Positions 16,351 to 25,989 are shown, counted from the first letter of the stretch. The stretch is DNA of 64,000 bases from Seohaeicola_A nanhaiensis (GCF_042654245.1 NZ_JBHSGI010000026.1:1-64000); one strand, 5' to 3'. Notes: generated by a model not told the origin, from the letters alone. Made by a program: numbers and translations.

Positions 16351-18288
16351 ATGTTTCAGCCAGACTCTGACATTCAGCGGTCAAGCACCCTGACCGCTTT
16401 TCTGAAAGACTGCGGCATTGACAGTTACGAGGATCTTGTCCGCCGCGCCATTGAGGAGCCGGATTGGTTCTGGGGCCGGATCATTGACCATGCCGGTATA
16501 CGGTTCGGCAAGCCGCACAGGGTGCTGCGGGATATTTCCGATGGGCCTGAATCGATCAGATGGGCCGTCGGAGCCACTCTGAATTTGACGGAAACCTGTC
16601 TCGACGCACGAATTCACGAAGGTCTTGGCGAAAAAACTGCGATCGACTGGGTCGGCGAAGACGGAAGCCGCCGCCGCTGGACCTATTCCGAACTTGCCGC
16701 CGAAGCCGCCCGCGTCGCCTCGGCCCTTGACGCGCGCGGGGTACAGCCGGGTCAGGCGGTGGGTATCTACATGCCGATGATCCCCGAAATCGAGGCCGCT
16801 CTGCTGGGTATTGCCCGGTTGGGCGCGGTCGCGGTGCCGCTGTTTTCCGGCTTTGCGCCGCATGCCATCATCTCGCGCCTGAAGGATGCGGGTGCGGTGG
16901 CGGTGCTGACGGCGGATGCCACACCCAGACGGGGCAAGCCGGTCTGGATGGAGGCGATGCTGGCCGAAGCCCTGACCGAGGTGCCTTCCGTTCATACCGT
17001 GTTCAGCCTGCGGCGGTTCGGCGGCGCGGTGGCCGATCCGGCCCGCGATCTCGACTGGACCGAAACCGTGGGTGCCGCCGACCCGGATTTCGCAGCGGTT
17101 GCCGTCAAGACCGAGGACCCCTTCCTCATCGCCTATACCTCGGGCACGACAGGCCGGCCCAAGGGCGTTGTGCATACCCATCTCGGGGTGCAGGCCAAGG
17201 CAACGTCGGATATTCTGCTGTGCCTCGACATGAAACGCGATGACCGCCACCTGTGGATGACCGACATGGGCTGGGTGATGGGGCCGCTCACCCTGCTGTC
17301 GGTGCTGCTGTCCGGCGCCACGCTTGTGCTGGCCGAGGGCGCGCCCTCTATGCCCGGCGATCCCTTCAGGCTGTTGCGCATTGCGTCCGAGATGCAGGTG
17401 ACCCACATCGGCGTTGCCCCCACGCTGGTGCGGCAATTCATGACGCAAAGCCCCGAGCCACTCTCGGCCTATGACCTGGCACCCCTGCGCATCGTCGCCT
17501 CGACCGGCGAGCCCTGGACGGAAGACGCCTGGCTCTGGCAACTCGACCATATCTGCCGACGCCGCGCTGTGCCACTGAACATTTCCGGCGGGACCGAGCT
17601 TTTCGGCGCGATCCTGACCTCAACTGTGCTGCACGAAATCAAGCCGGGCGGCTTTTCGGCCCAGGCCCTGGGTGTGGGCGCGCGCGTACTGCGCGAGGAT
17701 GGCCACGAGGCCGCGCCGGGCGAGGTGGGCGAACTGGTCGTGACCCAGCCGCCTCTGGGGCTGACCTCGGCGATCTGGGGCGACCGCGAGCGGTATCTCG
17801 AAACCTACTGGTCCACCTATCCCGGCATCTGGCGGCACGGCGACTGGGTGCGCTGCGACCCTGACGGCACCTGGTATATCCTCGGCCGCTCGGACGACAC
17901 GCTGAACATCGCCGGTAAACGCATCGGCCCGCCCGAGATCGAGGCGGCGCTGACCGGGACTGGAGAGGTGGTGGACGCTGCCGCCATCGCCGCGCCCGAC
18001 GATATCAAGGGGGTGGCCGTGATCTGCATCTGCGTCGCGGCGCCGGGTGTGTCGCCCGATGCGACGCTTGTCGAAGGGCTCAAGGACCGGGTGGGCGAGG
18101 TCGTGTCGAAACCCTTCCGCCCGCGCGAGATCCATTTCGTCGAGGCATTGCCCAAGACCCGCACCATGAAGACGATGCGCCGGATCGTGCGCGCGGCCTT
18201 CCTGGGCGAGGACCCGGGCGATCTGTCGTCGATCAGCAACCCGGAAACGATCCGGCCCATTGCAGACCTGCGAAAGGATAAGACATGA
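16351..18288 (+). CDS. AMP-forming acyl-CoA synthetase, acetyl/propionyl-CoA synthetase-like
   Basis: 645 residues. The N-terminal ACS-type segment (about 60 residues before the core) and the motifs IAYTSGTTGRPKGVVHTHLG, GGTELFGA, HGDWVRCDPDGTWYILGRSDD and NIAGKRIGPPEIEAAL place it in the acetyl-CoA synthetase branch of adenylate-forming enzymes. The end carries the PKTRTMKTMRR catalytic-lysine region. It probably activates a short or medium carboxylate released by or feeding the pathway. No copy of the island operator is seen upstream; a ribosome site AAAGGTGG precedes the ATG. Its stop overlaps the NmrA-like gene. Confidence 0.9.
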   Translation: MFQPDSDIQRSSTLTAFLKDCGIDSYEDLVRRAIEEPDWFWGRIIDHAGIRFGKPHRVLRDISDGPESIRWAVGATLNLTETCLDARIHEGLGEKTAIDWVGEDGSRRRWTYSELAAEAARVASALDARGVQPGQAVGIYMPMIPEIEAALLGIARLGAVAVPLFSGFAPHAIISRLKDAGAVAVLTADATPRRGKPVWMEAMLAEALTEVPSVHTVFSLRRFGGAVADPARDLDWTETVGAADPDFAAVAVKTEDPFLIAYTSGTTGRPKGVVHTHLGVQAKATSDILLCLDMKRDDRHLWMTDMGWVMGPLTLLSVLLSGATLVLAEGAPSMPGDPFRLLRIASEMQVTHIGVAPTLVRQFMTQSPEPLSAYDLAPLRIVASTGEPWTEDAWLWQLDHICRRRAVPLNISGGTELFGAILTSTVLHEIKPGGFSAQALGVGARVLREDGHEAAPGEVGELVVTQPPLGLTSAIWGDRERYLETYWSTYPGIWRHGDWVRCDPDGTWYILGRSDDTLNIAGKRIGPPEIEAALTGTGEVVDAAAIAAPDDIKGVAVICICVAAPGVSPDATLVEGLKDRVGEVVSKPFRPREIHFVEALPKTRTMKTMRRIVRAAFLGEDPGDLSSISNPETIRPIADLRKDKT

Positions 18289-19139
18289 TCACCGTTTTCG
18301 GAGCCACCGGAACCACCGGCGCCCCCCTTGTCGAAACCCTTCTGGCGAAAGGCGCCGAGGTGCGCGCCGTCACCAGCGATCCGGCCAGGGTTGCGGCCCT
18401 CAGGACCAGGGGGTGCGAGGCCATCACCGCGAATTTCACCGACCCCGCTGCGCTAGAACGGGCCTGTGCCGGGGCCGAAAAGATATACTTGGTAACACCC
18501 GCACACCGGGACATGCGCCGCTGGAAAGCCAATACGATCGAGGCGGCCAAGGCCGTAGGCGTGCGCCATGTCGTTCTGGCCACTGGGCTGGGGGCCTCGC
18601 CCAAGGCCAGGGTGACCTTTGGCAAGTGGCATTCCGAGACGCAGGAACTGCTGAAGCAGAGCGGGTTGAACTGGACCTTCGTGCAGCCGACCTATTTCAT
18701 GCAGAACCTGCTTTGGCAGGCGGGAAGCGTCGCGAAGACCGGCGTCTATCATGACGATCTGGGCGGGCCCGTGGCCTGGATCGACGCCCGTGACATCGCC
18801 GCTGTCGCCGCCGAGGCGCTGACCGGGGCGGGCCACGAGGGCAAGACCTATGGCCTGACCGGCCCCGAGGCCTTGACCGGCGTGGATATCGCGGCAATCC
18901 TTTCGGATGTGACCGGACGATCTGTCATCTGCGCGCCGCTGTCGGCCGAAGACTCCAAGGCGACGATGATCGCCGGGGGGATGCAGGGCGAAGTCGCCGC
19001 GGCGATGGTGGAACTGGCCTCGATCGCCCCCAAGGGCTACCTTGCCGGTATCGAAACAACGGTCAGCGATGTGTTGGGCCGCCCGGCCCGTCGATTTACC
19101 GATTTCGTCGCTGAGAACCGGGATGCGTTCGTCCAGTGA
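18285..19139 (+). CDS. NmrA/atypical SDR family NAD(P)-binding protein
   Basis: 284 residues, starting with ITVFGATGTTGAPLVETLL, the GxxGxxG dinucleotide-binding motif of NmrA-like proteins. LTGPEALTGVDIAAILSDVTG is a typical C-terminal block of this family. Members are either NAD(P)H-dependent oxidoreductases or redox sensors; nothing here decides which. The start overlaps the synthetase stop (ATGA), so the two are co-expressed. Confidence 0.8.
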   Translation: MITVFGATGTTGAPLVETLLAKGAEVRAVTSDPARVAALRTRGCEAITANFTDPAALERACAGAEKIYLVTPAHRDMRRWKANTIEAAKAVGVRHVVLATGLGASPKARVTFGKWHSETQELLKQSGLNWTFVQPTYFMQNLLWQAGSVAKTGVYHDDLGGPVAWIDARDIAAVAAEALTGAGHEGKTYGLTGPEALTGVDIAAILSDVTGRSVICAPLSAEDSKATMIAGGMQGEVAAAMVELASIAPKGYLAGIETTVSDVLGRPARRFTDFVAENRDAFVQ

Positions 19140-19848
19140 CCTGGCGGCGGCGCCGCTTTATCTTGAAATGGCGCCGCCCCTGAACGCAGCGTCCCAGATC
19201 AACCATCTTTTTTTGTTCCGCGATATGGGTGTACTGAGCGGACGTGGAAGCGGGCGGTTCGCGACCGACCTCTTTAGCCTTTCGATAACGTGCGACGACA
19301 GCGGCGGGGCGCGCGGATCGCTGGCACCACCGCGCCCGGGTTTCACGCCCCGCCTAATGCCATTCCATGGTGTCGTGGCCGGGCTACGGCTGTCGTCAAG
19401 ACCGGAGCGTTTGCCCGAGGCCGAGGAACTGAAACCGTTGGCTTCAGCTCTGGCGCGCGTTCAGCAGAGCGACGAGGCGCTGCCGTTGCTGGTCACTATG
19501 CTCGACGAACTTGCAAAGAGTCTGCGTTTTGCCGCGTCACCCGGGCTGTGCAGCGCCCGGACGGAACGACGTAAGGTCCGAGAGGAAACCGGCGTGTCAC
19601 GGCGGCGACTCGTTGCCTCACGGCGCTTTCGGAGGTTGCTTGGACAACTCGCGACGCAGACCGTGTCCCTGACAGATCTGGCGCTGGATGCCGGATATTA
19701 CGATCAACCTCATATGTCCGCCGCCTGCCGTGCCTTTGCAGGAAAACCACCCCTCGCACTTCGCTTACAGGCGGCACAGTGCGGTTTTGGCCGTTCGCTA
19801 CAAGATGCGCGCCTCAAGGATCGGCTAATCTTGGTCATCAATGAATGA
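19123..19848 (+). CDS. AraC-family-like transcriptional regulator, atypical
   Basis: 241 residues if started at 19123, overlapping the previous gene by 17 bases; a later ATG at 19168 is also possible. The C-terminal ~90 residues resemble the AraC helix-turn-helix domain, with TGVSRRRLVASRRFRRLLGQ and SLTDLALDAGYYDQPHMSAA followed by FAGKPPLALR. The first helix-turn-helix is short compared with usual AraC domains. The N-terminal part is not recognised. It may regulate the 16351-20325 unit, which lacks the TetR-type operator. The gene could be drifting. Confidence 0.6.
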   Translation: MRSSSDLAAAPLYLEMAPPLNAASQINHLFLFRDMGVLSGRGSGRFATDLFSLSITCDDSGGARGSLAPPRPGFTPRLMPFHGVVAGLRLSSRPERLPEAEELKPLASALARVQQSDEALPLLVTMLDELAKSLRFAASPGLCSARTERRKVREETGVSRRRLVASRRFRRLLGQLATQTVSLTDLALDAGYYDQPHMSAACRAFAGKPPLALRLQAAQCGFGRSLQDARLKDRLILVINE

Positions 19849-19869
19849 AATTCAGGAGGGCAGCACGCC

Positions 19870-20325
19870 ATGACGCCATTCGAACCGAAAAATCCTGCCT
19901 ATGACGCACGCGTGCGCGACAGTTTCAATCGACAGAATGTGATGCACACGCTGGGGATCAGGATTGCCGATCTTACCCCCGGACATATCGTCCTGGAGAT
20001 GGCCCACAGTGCTGATTTCACCCAACAGCATGGGTTTTTGCATGCCGGGATCGTATCGACCGCGCTGGACAGTGCGTGCGGCTATGCAGCCTTCTCGCTG
20101 ATGCCCGCCGAAGCTGCGGTGTTGACGGTGGAATTCAAGATCAACCTGCTCAACCCGGCGGACGGCGAACGGTTTCGCTTCGTTGCCGACGTGGTGAAAC
20201 CGGGAAGGAGCCTGACCATCTGCGAGGCACGCGCCTATGCCACCAAGGGCGGACAGGAAAAGCTGGTCGCGACGATGACCGGAACGCTGATGGCGCTGGT
20301 GGGGCGGACGGGCGTGGCGGGGTGA
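19870..20325 (+). CDS. PaaI-type hotdog thioesterase
   Basis: 151 residues. The motif GFLHAGIVSTALDSACGYAA is the hotdog loop with Asp at the helix start (HAG instead of HGG). TVEFKINLLNPADGERFRF follows, as in acyl-CoA thioesterase family members. AGGAGGG lies upstream of the ATG. It is the third hotdog thioesterase of the island and ends 27 bases from the convergent acyl-CoA ligase gene. Confidence 0.85.
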   Translation: MTPFEPKNPAYDARVRDSFNRQNVMHTLGIRIADLTPGHIVLEMAHSADFTQQHGFLHAGIVSTALDSACGYAAFSLMPAEAAVLTVEFKINLLNPADGERFRFVADVVKPGRSLTICEARAYATKGGQEKLVATMTGTLMALVGRTGVAG

Positions 20326-20352
20326 CGACCGGGGCCGGGCACCGGGCGAGGG

Positions 20353-21873
20353 TCAGACCTTCAACCGGGCTTCGAGGACATGCCGCTGGACCTTTCCGCT
20401 GGTCGATCTGGGGAAATCGTCGAATGCGATGAAATGCAGCTCGCGCGGGCGCTTGTAACCTGCCAGACTTTCGCGGCACAAATTCATCAGCGCATCCGCA
20501 TCCGGTCGGTCATTGCCGCAGGCGACAAAGGCCACCGGGGCTTCGCCCCATTTCGCGTCGAACGCCCGCACCACCGCCGCTTCGACAACAGACGGATGCG
20601 CCAGAAGCACGCGCTCGATTTCCGCCGGATAGACGTTCTCGCCGCCGCTCTTGATCAGGTATTTCACCCTGTCCACAAAGTCGATCGTGCCATCGGGATT
20701 GCGCCGGAACAGATCGCCCATGTGAAAGAACCCGTTGCGAAAGTCTCGGGCATTGGTGGCGTCGGCGTTCCAGTAGCCAGAGAACAGCGTCGGGCCGCGC
20801 ATCGCCATTTCACCGGGCGTTCCGTCGGGAACGTCGCGGTCTTCAGGGTCAACCAGCCGGACCTCGCAGAATGCGCTGATCCGTTTGGACAGTTTTTCGG
20901 GTATGACACCGGGCGCGATCAGACCTGCGGTGCCAGGCGGCAAGCCGGTTTCGGTCGCCCCGAAGGAATTCAGGAAGGGCGTGTCCAGAAGGCTGGTCAA
21001 CTCCGCGATCTGATGTGGAGGCACCAGATCGGCCATCGCGCCGCAGACCTTGATCCCTTTCACCGGCAGCGGGTTGGCGCGCCGCTCGGCGATGAAGGCA
21101 TCCAACGCGCCCGGCATCATCACGAACCAGCCGATCCTGTGGCGTGACAGCGCCTCATTGATGACGGCAGGTTGCAACCCGTCCACCATCACCACCGTGC
21201 CGCCGCGCAAGATCGTCGCCAGCGCATGATCGGTGGACGCCATGTGAAACATGGGCGCCCAGGCGATGAAGCCGTCGCCGGGATCGAGCGCCAGTTGCGC
21301 CGCGAAGACCATGGATCTCGCGATATGGGCCCGGTGGCTGATCAGCGCCCCCTTGGGTCGGCCTGTCGTCCCCGATGTGTAAAGGATCGTCAGCCCGGCC
21401 TCGGGATCCTCCACCAGGGTTCCGGTGCGCGGATCTGGTTTGGCCCCAGCGATGGCCGCGTCCAGATCCGGCCCGATCTCCAAGCATCGGGTAGCGGAGA
21501 CCGCATGATACGCGCCGCGCAGGCCGGGTTCGACCAGCGCCAGAACCGGCTCGACCAGATCGATGCAATGCCGCAGTTCATCCGGCGCAAGCCGCCAGTT
21601 CAGGCAGGCGACGATTGCGCCGATCCCCGCAGCGGCCAGTTCGGTTTCAAGATATTCCGCCCGGTTGTGCGACAGGATCGCGATCCTGTCTCCGGGCGTG
21701 ACGCCTCTCGCCAGAAAGACGGCGGCCAGACGATCTACCCGCTCCAGCAACTCGGCGTAGGTCTGCCGTTTGCGACCGTCCTCGACGGCAAGAACCCTGG
21801 CACTGTCCTGCGCGCGGCTTCGAAAGATCGAATACAGATCGGTGCGTCCTGCGCGAAAAACCTCTGGCTGCAT
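20353..21873 (-). CDS. AMP-dependent acyl-CoA ligase
   Basis: 506 residues. Motifs in order are LTILYTSGTTGRPKGALISH, FGATETGLPPG, YWNADATNARDF, GFFHMGDLFRRNPDG, DRVKYLIKSGGENVYPAEIE and the terminal FPRSTSGKVQRHVLE with the catalytic lysine. The length and motifs match medium/long-chain or aryl acid CoA ligases. It is the second gene of the 23938-20353 operon, 22 bases after the FadH-like gene, and is presumably controlled by operator C. Confidence 0.9.
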   Translation of the reverse strand: MQPEVFRAGRTDLYSIFRSRAQDSARVLAVEDGRKRQTYAELLERVDRLAAVFLARGVTPGDRIAILSHNRAEYLETELAAAGIGAIVACLNWRLAPDELRHCIDLVEPVLALVEPGLRGAYHAVSATRCLEIGPDLDAAIAGAKPDPRTGTLVEDPEAGLTILYTSGTTGRPKGALISHRAHIARSMVFAAQLALDPGDGFIAWAPMFHMASTDHALATILRGGTVVMVDGLQPAVINEALSRHRIGWFVMMPGALDAFIAERRANPLPVKGIKVCGAMADLVPPHQIAELTSLLDTPFLNSFGATETGLPPGTAGLIAPGVIPEKLSKRISAFCEVRLVDPEDRDVPDGTPGEMAMRGPTLFSGYWNADATNARDFRNGFFHMGDLFRRNPDGTIDFVDRVKYLIKSGGENVYPAEIERVLLAHPSVVEAAVVRAFDAKWGEAPVAFVACGNDRPDADALMNLCRESLAGYKRPRELHFIAFDDFPRSTSGKVQRHVLEARLKV

Positions 21874-21895
21874 CGCATCCTCCCCTCATGCCAAT

Positions 21896-23938
21896 TCAGA
21901 GACCCTGCGCCAAACGCACCCCTTCATCAATGGCGCGCAGAGCGTCAAGCTCCGCCGCCTCTTTTGCCCCGCCGATCATCGTGACGGTGACTCCGCGCCC
22001 GGCGAGGGCCTCGGCCAGCGCCCGCTCTGGCTCCTGCCCGGTGCACAGCACGATTGTATCGGCGGCGATGACCTCTGGCTTTCCGTCCATGAGGATATGC
22101 AGCCCCGCGTCGTCGATACGGTCATAGACCACGCCGCCCATGGCCTCGACCCCGTGTTTGCGCAGCGCGTTGCGCAGGATCCAGCCCGTGGAGACGCCAA
22201 GCCCCGCCCCCGGTTTCGAGGTTTTCCGCTGAAGCATGACCACCTTGCGACGCGAAGGTTTCGGTGCCAGCGGATCGCCCGCAAGACCGCCCGGCGCGGC
22301 GAATGCCGGGTCTACGCCCCATGTCTCGCAGAATGCGTTGGTGTCGTGGACCTCTGCCGATCCGGTCACGAGGAATTCGGCCACGTCATGGCCGATGCCG
22401 CCTGCCCCCATCACCACGACACTGTCGCCCGCCACACGTTCGCCGGACAGGATCTCGGCATAGGTGGCAACGCTCGGATGGTCCACGCCCGGCAGATCGG
22501 GAATGCGCGGCGTGACCCCGGTGGCGATCACCACATGGTCGAAACCGGCCAGATCGTCCAGACCGGCCCGCTGCCCCAGGCGCAGCGTGACCCCGTGCCT
22601 GTTCATCTGGCCGGAATAATAGCGCAGGGTTTCGTCGAACTCGTCCTTGCCCGGCGCCGCACGCGCCAGGTTCAATTGACCGCCCAGCCTGTCATGGGCT
22701 TCGAACAAGGTGACGACATGGCCCAGCCGTGCCGCCTCGGCCGCCGTGGCCATGCCCGCGGCGCCGCCGCCGACAACCGCCACCTTCCGGGGTGAATCTG
22801 TCGGCGTGTCCCGGAATTCGGTTTCGCGGCCTGCCCGAGGGTTGACCAGACAGCTCACCGGCCGGTCGGAAAAGATGAAATCCAGACAGGCTTGGTTGCA
22901 GGCGATGCAGGTGTTGATCTCGTCCGCGCGGCCCTCGCGCACCTTCTTGACGAAATGCGGGTCGGCCAGAAAGGGCCGGGCCATCGAGATCATGTCTGCC
23001 TCGCCAGAGGCAAGGATGTCCTCGGCCATTGCGGGCGTGTTGATCCGGTTCGAGGCGACCACGGGAATGGACACTGCGGCCTTCACATTGGCCGCCGCCT
23101 GCCGCCAGGCACCGCGCGGAACCGGATAGGCAATCGTCGGCACGCGCGCTTCGTGCCAACCGATGCCGGTGTTCAGAATATCCGCCCCCGCCGCCTCGAT
23201 CTTGCGCGCCAGTGCCGCAATTTCATCGGCGGGCGCGCCGCCCTCGACCAGATCAGCCGCCGAAATCCGGTAGATGACTAGGAAATCCGGCCCGCAACGC
23301 TCCCGCACCGCGCGCACGGTCTCGACTGCAAAGCGGTGGCGGTTCTCGGCGCTGCCGCCCCAGTCGTCTTCACGCTTGTTGGTATGCGTGACAGTGAATT
23401 CGTTGATCAGATAGCCCTCGGACCCCATGATCTCGACGCCGTCGAACCCGGCGGCCTGCGCATTGGCGGCGGCTTTGGCGAAATCCTCAATGGTGCGGCG
23501 GATGTCGGCATCGGTCATCTCACGCGGGATGAAACGGTTGATCGGCGCGCGAATCGGTGATGGCGCAACGCAGCCCTCGATCTTTGCGTAGCGCCCGGCA
23601 TGAAGAAGCTGCGCGCAGATCAGACTGCCCTCGGCCTGGACCGCCTCGCAGATTGGTCGCAGGTGCAGCGCCTCATCCGGGTCATCTATGCGCGGTCCTT
23701 CCGGGTCGAACACCCCCTCGGCATTTGGCGAAAACCCGCCAGTGACCAGAATCGCCGCCTCCCCCCGCGCCCGTTCCGCGTAAAAGGCGATCTGTTTGGC
23801 CAGGCTGTCCGGCTCGTTTTCCAGCCGGGTGTGCATCGACCCCATGATGATCCGGTTCCGCAACGTGCGTCGGCCCGCGCGGATGGGCGAAAGCATGGTT
23901 TCGAAGCTTTCCCTCTGCGTGTTTTCCACTGTGAACAT
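21896..23938 (-). CDS. FadH-like 2,4-dienoyl-CoA reductase / NADH:flavin oxidoreductase (FMN, 4Fe-4S, FAD)
   Basis: 680 residues, near the length of FadH (672). The N-terminal old-yellow-enzyme barrel (to about 330) is followed by a cysteine cluster CIACNQACLDFIF...CLVNP expected to hold a 4Fe-4S centre. Then come two dinucleotide-binding motifs (VAVVGGGAAGMATAAEAARL and VVVMGAGGIGHDVAEFL). Such enzymes reduce 2,4-dienoyl-CoA or other activated double bonds. The exact start is uncertain: ATG 23938 sits on the ribosome site, while GTG 23929 or ATG 23896 have better spacing. Operator C lies upstream. Confidence 0.9.
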   Translation of the reverse strand: MFTVENTQRESFETMLSPIRAGRRTLRNRIIMGSMHTRLENEPDSLAKQIAFYAERARGEAAILVTGGFSPNAEGVFDPEGPRIDDPDEALHLRPICEAVQAEGSLICAQLLHAGRYAKIEGCVAPSPIRAPINRFIPREMTDADIRRTIEDFAKAAANAQAAGFDGVEIMGSEGYLINEFTVTHTNKREDDWGGSAENRHRFAVETVRAVRERCGPDFLVIYRISAADLVEGGAPADEIAALARKIEAAGADILNTGIGWHEARVPTIAYPVPRGAWRQAAANVKAAVSIPVVASNRINTPAMAEDILASGEADMISMARPFLADPHFVKKVREGRADEINTCIACNQACLDFIFSDRPVSCLVNPRAGRETEFRDTPTDSPRKVAVVGGGAAGMATAAEAARLGHVVTLFEAHDRLGGQLNLARAAPGKDEFDETLRYYSGQMNRHGVTLRLGQRAGLDDLAGFDHVVIATGVTPRIPDLPGVDHPSVATYAEILSGERVAGDSVVVMGAGGIGHDVAEFLVTGSAEVHDTNAFCETWGVDPAFAAPGGLAGDPLAPKPSRRKVVMLQRKTSKPGAGLGVSTGWILRNALRKHGVEAMGGVVYDRIDDAGLHILMDGKPEVIAADTIVLCTGQEPERALAEALAGRGVTVTMIGGAKEAAELDALRAIDEGVRLAQGL

Positions 23939-23966
23939 TCTCCTCGAAACTTAGCTTGATCTATAT

Positions 23967-23982
23967 TCTAACATCCGTTAGA
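23967..23982. promoter_or_regulatory. Operator copy C (TCTAAC-ATCC-GTTAGA) in a divergent promoter region
   Basis: Perfect half-sites TCTAAC/GTTAGA. On the plus strand it lies between TTGATC (23956-23961) and TAGATT (23979-23984), a 17-bp spacer, so the right half-site forms part of the -10 box of the 24025-36892 operon. It also lies 28 bp upstream of the FadH-like gene on the other strand. Confidence 0.87.
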
Positions 23983-24024
23983 TTTTTTGGGAAGAAGAGT
24001 TTTCGGTCAACGGGAGGAGTACCG

Positions 24025-25206
24025 ATGCAGTTCCAGCCAACAGAGGATCAAAGGGCGTTTCGTGAAGCCGCCAAGCGATTCGCCACTGAAAAACTGGCAC
24101 CCAGCTACCTCGCGCGCGCAAGCGGCCACACCTTTGATCGTGCGCTGATCAAGGAGATGGGCGCATTGGGTCTGATCGGGGCCGATCTGCCCGAAGAGTT
24201 CGGCGGGCTTGGCGAAAGCTCTGTCACGTCAGGGATGATCGTCGAAGAAATCGCCTATGCCGATTTCAACGCAAGCTATGTCCAGCTCCTCGGCTCTCTC
24301 ATGGGCGGGATGGTGGCCAAGCACGCCTCCCGCGAGATCGCTTCGGAATGGGTGCCCAAGGTTGTCTCGGGGGATGCTGTCATTGGCCTGGGCCTGACCG
24401 AACCGCGCGGCGGATCGGATGCGGCGAACCTGATTCTCAAGGCCACCAAATCCGGCAACGGCTGGCGGTTGAACGGTGAAAAGACCTCCATGAGCTTTGC
24501 GGCCCAGGCCGACGCGGCGGTGGTCTTTGCGCGCACCGGCGACCCCGAAGGCGGCTCGCGAGGGGTCAGCGCCTTTTTCGTTGATCTGAACCAGCCAGGT
24601 ATCAAGCGCACCCATTTCAACGACATCGGCACCAGGCCGGTCGGACGCGGATCGGTGTTCTTCGACGATGTCTTCGTGCCGGCAGAAAACATGATGGCCG
24701 AACAGGACCGCGCCTTTGGCACCATCATGGCCGGGTTCGACTATTCCCGCGCACTGATCGGACTGGAATGCCTTGGTGCCGCCCAAGCATCGGTGGATGA
24801 AACCTGGGCCTATGTCCGCGAGCGCGAAGCGTTCGGCGCACCCATCGTGCAGTATCAGGGCGTGAGCTTCCCGCTGGCAGAGGCCGAAACCCAGCTGACC
24901 ATGATGCGGCAGCTTTGCTATTACACACTAGACCTGCGCGACCGGGGCCTGCCGCATACGTCCGAAGCGGCGATGTGCAAATGGTACCTGCCAAAAACCG
25001 CCTGCGAGATCCTGCACCAGTGTCTGATCCTGCACGGACATTACGGTTACACGACCGACCTGCCCCACCATCAGCGCTATAACGATGTGCTCGGCCTGCA
25101 GATCGGCGACGGCACCGCGCAAATCCAGAAACTGGTGATTGCCCGCGAAAAGGTCGGGCGGCTGGCGCTGCAGTATGACAAAAGGGCGAAGGGAGTGTCG
25201 AAATGA
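24025..25206 (+). CDS. Acyl-CoA dehydrogenase with Asp at the catalytic-base position (cyclohexanecarboxyl-CoA dehydrogenase-like)
   Basis: 393 residues from the ATG at 24025, with GGGAGGAG upstream. Fold motifs IGLGLTEPRGGSDAANL and NGEKTSMSFAAQ are present. At the MCAD catalytic position the usual YEGTSEIQ reads IGDGTAQIQ, placing Asp (D362) where Glu is normal; the isovaleryl-type position has FDYSR with no Glu. Alicyclic acyl-CoA dehydrogenases are known to use Asp. It is the first gene of the 11-gene operon under operator C, and the substrate may be a ring carboxyl-CoA. Confidence 0.9.
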   Translation: MQFQPTEDQRAFREAAKRFATEKLAPSYLARASGHTFDRALIKEMGALGLIGADLPEEFGGLGESSVTSGMIVEEIAYADFNASYVQLLGSLMGGMVAKHASREIASEWVPKVVSGDAVIGLGLTEPRGGSDAANLILKATKSGNGWRLNGEKTSMSFAAQADAAVVFARTGDPEGGSRGVSAFFVDLNQPGIKRTHFNDIGTRPVGRGSVFFDDVFVPAENMMAEQDRAFGTIMAGFDYSRALIGLECLGAAQASVDETWAYVREREAFGAPIVQYQGVSFPLAEAETQLTMMRQLCYYTLDLRDRGLPHTSEAAMCKWYLPKTACEILHQCLILHGHYGYTTDLPHHQRYNDVLGLQIGDGTAQIQKLVIAREKVGRLALQYDKRAKGVSK

Positions 25207-25982
25207 GTGCTCCCGTCGCCGTAACCATCGAAGGTAGCGTCGGCATCATCGAGCTGGCCCGACCCGAGAAATTCAATTGCCTGTCACTTGACGTGCATGA
25301 GCGCATATCTGCCGCGCGCGCGGAATTCGAGGCGAACCCGGATATGCGGGCGATCCTCATCCGGGCGCAGGGCAAGCACTTTTGCACCGGTGCCGATCTG
25401 ACCGAGGTGAAGGGCAAACTGAACGATCCCGCCGCGCTGGACCATTTCATCGCCTTTGGCATGAAGAACCTGCGTGCGCTCGAAACCTCCTCCCTCCCTG
25501 TCGTCGTGGCGGTGCAGGGGTTGTGTCTGGCCGGCGGGATCGAGCTGATGCTGGCTTGCGACGTGTGTTTCGCCGCCGAAACCGCCCAGTTCGGCGATCA
25601 GCATGCGCAATTCGGGCTGATCCCCGGTTGGGGCGGCTCGCAGCGGCTGACGCGGTTGATGGGGCAGCGCCGGGCGCTTGACCTGATGTTCTCAGCCCGC
25701 TGGCTTGACGCGGGCGAGGCCAAAGAGGCCGGGCTGGTCAACTACATCGTGCCGGATGCGGATCTGCACAAGTCCGCGCTAGAGTACTGCCAAAAAATCG
25801 CCACCCGCTCGCGTCCCGGTATCGCCGAGATGAAGCGTCTGGCACGGGAAGGTGCGGACCTGGGCATCGACCAGCAAATGCGGCTGGAGCGTGACGCCGC
25901 CGTGCGCGCGCTGCCCAGTGATGACGTGGCCGAGGGGCTCGACGCATTCGAGAACCGGCGCGCCCCCGAATTCAAGACTTGA
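25203..25982 (+). CDS. Enoyl-CoA hydratase/isomerase (crotonase) family protein
   Basis: 259 residues; the start overlaps the previous stop (ATGA). FCTGADLTEV and GLCLAGGIELMLACDVCFAA are the two oxyanion-hole blocks. The first catalytic Glu of hydratases is kept (GGIEL), but the second is replaced by His in GDQHAQFGLIPGWGG. A hydratase, isomerase or ring-opening role remains open. It sits between two acyl-CoA dehydrogenase genes. Confidence 0.88.
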   Translation: MSAPVAVTIEGSVGIIELARPEKFNCLSLDVHERISAARAEFEANPDMRAILIRAQGKHFCTGADLTEVKGKLNDPAALDHFIAFGMKNLRALETSSLPVVVAVQGLCLAGGIELMLACDVCFAAETAQFGDQHAQFGLIPGWGGSQRLTRLMGQRRALDLMFSARWLDAGEAKEAGLVNYIVPDADLHKSALEYCQKIATRSRPGIAEMKRLAREGADLGIDQQMRLERDAAVRALPSDDVAEGLDAFENRRAPEFKT

Positions 25983-25989
25983 GGAAAAC

